Shown here in pieces: positions 61,802-64,000 of a stretch of DNA of 64,000 bases. The notes under the pieces were generated by a model. The model saw only the letters and a list, made by a program, of their open reading frames with translations, had not been told where the DNA came from and ran no database searches. The position numbers and the translations under genes were made by a program. The stretch lies in assembly GCA_965250265.1 (NCBI GenBank), contig CBDFNO010000013.1:124001-188000 (forward strand). The letters are read 5' to 3'. Numbering within the stretch: the stretch's first letter is position 1; each line of letters begins with the position of its first letter. This stretch comes from PRS1 sp965250265. Its GTDB lineage: Bacteria; Bacteroidota; Bacteroidia; Flavobacteriales; Flavobacteriaceae.

Positions 61802-62860
61802 ATGAATGTTAATATTACTGGTACAGGTAGCTATATACCTGATGTTATTGAAAAAAACGAAGATTTCCAACAACATGATTTTTTAAATTCAGATGGCTCA
61901 ATAATTAATTCTCCAACAGAAGTTATTATTGAAAAGTTTAAAGCCATAACTGGGATTGGAGAGAGGCGCTATGCCGATAAATCTTTAAACACTTCCGATA
62001 TTGCATTTTATGCTGCTCAAAGAGCGATAAAAGATGCTGGTATTGATAAAGAAGAACTCGATTATATCATTGTTGCTCATAATTATGGTGACGTAAAACA
62101 CAATGTCGAACAAAGTGATACTGTTCCCAGTATTGCGTCCAGAGTTAAGCATCTACTAAAAATTAAAAATCCCAAATGTGTAGGGTACGATATGCTTTTT
62201 GGCTGTCCCGGTTGGATTGAAGCAACGATACAAGCGAATGCATTTATAAAATCAGGAATAGCAAAAAAATGTTTAGTTATTGGCGCCGAAACCTTATCTC
62301 GTGTCATTGATAAGCATGATAGAGACTCAATGATATATAGTGATGGTGCAGGAGCAGTTGTTTTAGAAACTAGTAATAATGGAAGTGGGATTCTAACACA
62401 TGAAAGCGCTACTTATGCATTAGACGAAGCTCATTTTATTTATTTTGGTGAAACAAACAATCAAGAAATAAGTGATAAAAGAAGATATATAAAAATGTAT
62501 GGCAGGAAAATTTATGAATTTGCCTTAAACCATGTTCCTGCAGCCATGAAATCTTGCCTTGATAAAAGCGGTATTAAAATTAGTGATATAAAAAAAATAC
62601 TCATACATCAAGCCAATGAAAAGATGGATGAAGCCATTGTGAAACGTTTTTATAAATTGTATGGGTTGAAAATGCCTGAAAGTATTATGCCTATGACAAT
62701 TGATAAACTTGGTAATTCCAGTGTCGCTACTGTACCTACTTTGTACGATATGATATTAAAAGGAAAGATGAATGGCCATAATATAAATAAAGGTGATATT
62801 ATTCTTTTTGCAAGTGTTGGAGCTGGAATGAATATTAATGCCATTGTTTACAAGAATTAA
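61802..62860 (+). CDS. 3-oxoacyl-ACP synthase III (FabH)-family protein
   Basis: 352 aa thiolase-fold enzyme. The catalytic triad is Cys135 (FGCPGW), His269 (LIHQAN) and Asn305 (LGNSSVAT). The sequence diverges from housekeeping FabH around the active-site Cys (GCPG in place of ACSG). The grouping with a methyltransferase and glycosyltransferase suggests a secondary lipid or glycolipid pathway and not basic fatty-acid initiation. A near-match to the -7 consensus (TTACTTTG, 61766-61773) lies 28 nt upstream of the ATG. The methyltransferase gene follows after 2 nt. Confidence 0.88.
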   Translation: MNVNITGTGSYIPDVIEKNEDFQQHDFLNSDGSIINSPTEVIIEKFKAITGIGERRYADKSLNTSDIAFYAAQRAIKDAGIDKEELDYIIVAHNYGDVKHNVEQSDTVPSIASRVKHLLKIKNPKCVGYDMLFGCPGWIEATIQANAFIKSGIAKKCLVIGAETLSRVIDKHDRDSMIYSDGAGAVVLETSNNGSGILTHESATYALDEAHFIYFGETNNQEISDKRRYIKMYGRKIYEFALNHVPAAMKSCLDKSGIKISDIKKILIHQANEKMDEAIVKRFYKLYGLKMPESIMPMTIDKLGNSSVATVPTLYDMILKGKMNGHNINKGDIILFASVGAGMNINAIVYKN

Positions 62861-62862
62861 CG

Positions 62863-63384
62863 ATGTACGAAGGTAAGTTCCCTCACAAAAGATATGGAAT
62901 TACACTTCAATTTCTACAAGAGCATATTCCAAATACTTCAAAGATTTTAGATTTAGGTGTTGTAAACCCTTTTTCTAAACTAATGCAGGAACAAGGTTAT
63001 CTTGTTACTAATACTAAAGGAGAAGATTTAGATTTAGATACTTCGGTTATAACAAATTCGGACGCAGATGTAATTACTGCTTTTGAAATTTTTGAACACC
63101 TACTCTCACCATTCACAGTTTTACAAGATATAAAGGCAAATAAATTGGTGGCAAGTGTTCCCTTAAAATTATGGTTTGCTTCTGCTTATAGAAGTAAAAC
63201 AGACATTCGTGATAGACATTATCATGAATTTGAAGATTGGCAGTTCGATTGGCTACTAGAAAAAACAGGCTGGCAGGTAAAGGCAAGGAAAAAATGGACC
63301 AATCCAACTAAAAAAATTGGATTTCGTCCAATTTTAAGATGGTTTACCCCAAGATATTACATAGTTTATGCAGAAAGAGTTTAA
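62863..63384 (+). CDS. SAM-dependent methyltransferase-like protein
   Basis: 173 aa. A Rossmann-type methyltransferase is suggested by ILDLGVVNPFSKLMQEQGY (motif I-like, though without a classical GxGxG) and DVITAFEIFEHLLSP (motif III/IV-like). The C-terminal half (HYHEFEDWQFDWLLEKTGW) matches the usual post-core pattern. It is shorter than most. The substrate is unknown; it may act on the product of the neighbouring synthase or glycosyltransferase. Confidence 0.78.
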   Translation: MYEGKFPHKRYGITLQFLQEHIPNTSKILDLGVVNPFSKLMQEQGYLVTNTKGEDLDLDTSVITNSDADVITAFEIFEHLLSPFTVLQDIKANKLVASVPLKLWFASAYRSKTDIRDRHYHEFEDWQFDWLLEKTGWQVKARKKWTNPTKKIGFRPILRWFTPRYYIVYAERV

Positions 63385-63408
63385 CTTTGAATACATTATT
63401 TTTCAATT

Positions 63409-64000
63409 TTGAACATTTATATTGTCATACCGGCACATAACGAAGAAGATTCTATAGGATTAACGCTAGATTCTTTAGTTAATCAAACACAATTACCAAA
63501 AAAGGTTGTTGTAGTTAATGATAATTCAACAGATAGTACGAAACAAATTATTGAAGCATTTGCTACAAAATATTCATGGATTACTTTAGTAAATTCTAAT
63601 TCATCGAACGAGCATTTACCTGGTACAAAAATCATAAATGCTTTTTACAAAGGTTTAGATACTCTTGATGATAATTATGATGTGATTTGTAAATATGATG
63701 CAGATCTTATTTTCCCAGAAAATTATTTAGAAACATTAGTAGGTCATTTTAATTCCGACAATAAATTAGGAATGATGGCTGGACTATGTTATATCCAGAA
63801 AAATGGTAATTGGGTTTTAGAAGATCTCACTCGTAAAGACCATATTCGTGGTGCTTTAAAAGCATATAGAAAGGATTGCTTTATTGAAATAGGAGGAATA
63901 AAAAAATCTATGGGCTGGGATACTATTGATGAACTGTTGGCACAATTTTATAATTGGAAAATCCTTACTGATGAATCTCTAAAAGTAAAACACTTAAAAC
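63409..64000 (+). CDS. Family 2 glycosyltransferase (C-terminus beyond window), TTG start
   Basis: The first 197 codons of a GT-A glycosyltransferase. The N-terminus IYIVIPAHNEEDSIGLTLDSLVNQT and VVVVNDNSTDST are GT2 hallmarks, and KYDADLIFPENYLE carries the metal-binding DxD. No ATG is available in frame between the stop at 63388-63390 and the fold, so TTG at 63409 (MNIYIVIPAHN) is the best start. It is 24 nt after the methyltransferase gene. Confidence 0.85.
   Translation, partial: MNIYIVIPAHNEEDSIGLTLDSLVNQTQLPKKVVVVNDNSTDSTKQIIEAFATKYSWITLVNSNSSNEHLPGTKIINAFYKGLDTLDDNYDVICKYDADLIFPENYLETLVGHFNSDNKLGMMAGLCYIQKNGNWVLEDLTRKDHIRGALKAYRKDCFIEIGGIKKSMGWDTIDELLAQFYNWKILTDESLKVKHLK

Overview
The window comes from a low-GC Bacteroidota chromosome, almost certainly a member of the Flavobacteriaceae (probably marine). 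The evidence is the S10-spc-alpha ribosomal operon without tuf between fusA and rpsJ, SusC/SusD-type outer-membrane nutrient genes, an Hpt-adenylate kinase fusion, a promoter matching the Bacteroidota TTG/TAnnTTTG consensus, A/T-rich start regions with no evident Shine-Dalgarno, and many proteins with Bacteroidota-type signal peptides or lipoboxes. The genus cannot be fixed from the sequence alone.

Layout. 1-16025 (minus strand) is one long translation operon, in transcription order rpsL-rpsG-fusA-rpsJ-[149-nt gap with two hairpins]-rplC-D-W-B-rpsS-rplV-rpsC-rplP-rpmC-rpsQ-rplN-X-E-rpsN-rpsH-rplF-R-rpsE-rpmD-rplO-secY-infA-rpmJ-rpsM-K-D-rpoA (cut by the window edge). 16156-24130 (plus) holds a BamA/TamA-like barrel and a SusC-SusD-lipoprotein nutrient locus ending in a strong terminator. 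24303-28413 pairs a large FG-GAP/ASPIC-UnbV lipoprotein with rlmB. 28410-34166 is mostly housekeeping: rhomboid, rarA, a secreted coiled-coil protein, a YjjG-like HAD phosphatase, a deacetylase-like protein and radC. 34216-36190 holds a DUF1569 protein, a PaiB-like protein and a dienelactone-hydrolase-like protein. 36326-37831 is a lone KAP-type P-loop NTPase that looks like an accessory insertion. 38031-41825 pairs a PQQ-type sugar dehydrogenase lipoprotein with a TonB-dependent receptor. 41838-49748 holds mpl and a very large thioester alpha-2-macroglobulin. 49803-54789 holds a DoxX-like protein, a DUF4136 lipoprotein, obgE, hpt-adk and purKE. 55011-61699 holds an M3 peptidase, an ECF sigma factor with a tiny ZAS-motif partner, a UbiA-like membrane protein and gcvP. 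61802-64000 begins a ketoacyl-synthase III/methyltransferase/glycosyltransferase cluster that runs off the end.

The most unusual element is inside the alpha-2-macroglobulin. Residues about 1202-1323 are a copy of the N-terminal carboxypeptidase-regulatory-like domain plus TonB-box/plug-start segment of a SusC receptor, closely matching the SusC encoded 29 kb away, placed just ahead of the A2M domain. An 18-residue stretch is identical in the two proteins although 11 of its 18 codons differ synonymously, which points to selection on the peptide and not to recent copying. Other leads are the terminator-like hairpin inside the ribosomal operon, a possible PQQ-scavenging gene pair, and the sigma/mini-anti-sigma pair. 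No tRNA, rRNA, CRISPR array or complete insertion sequence was seen, and no gene-free stretch exceeds 300 bases.
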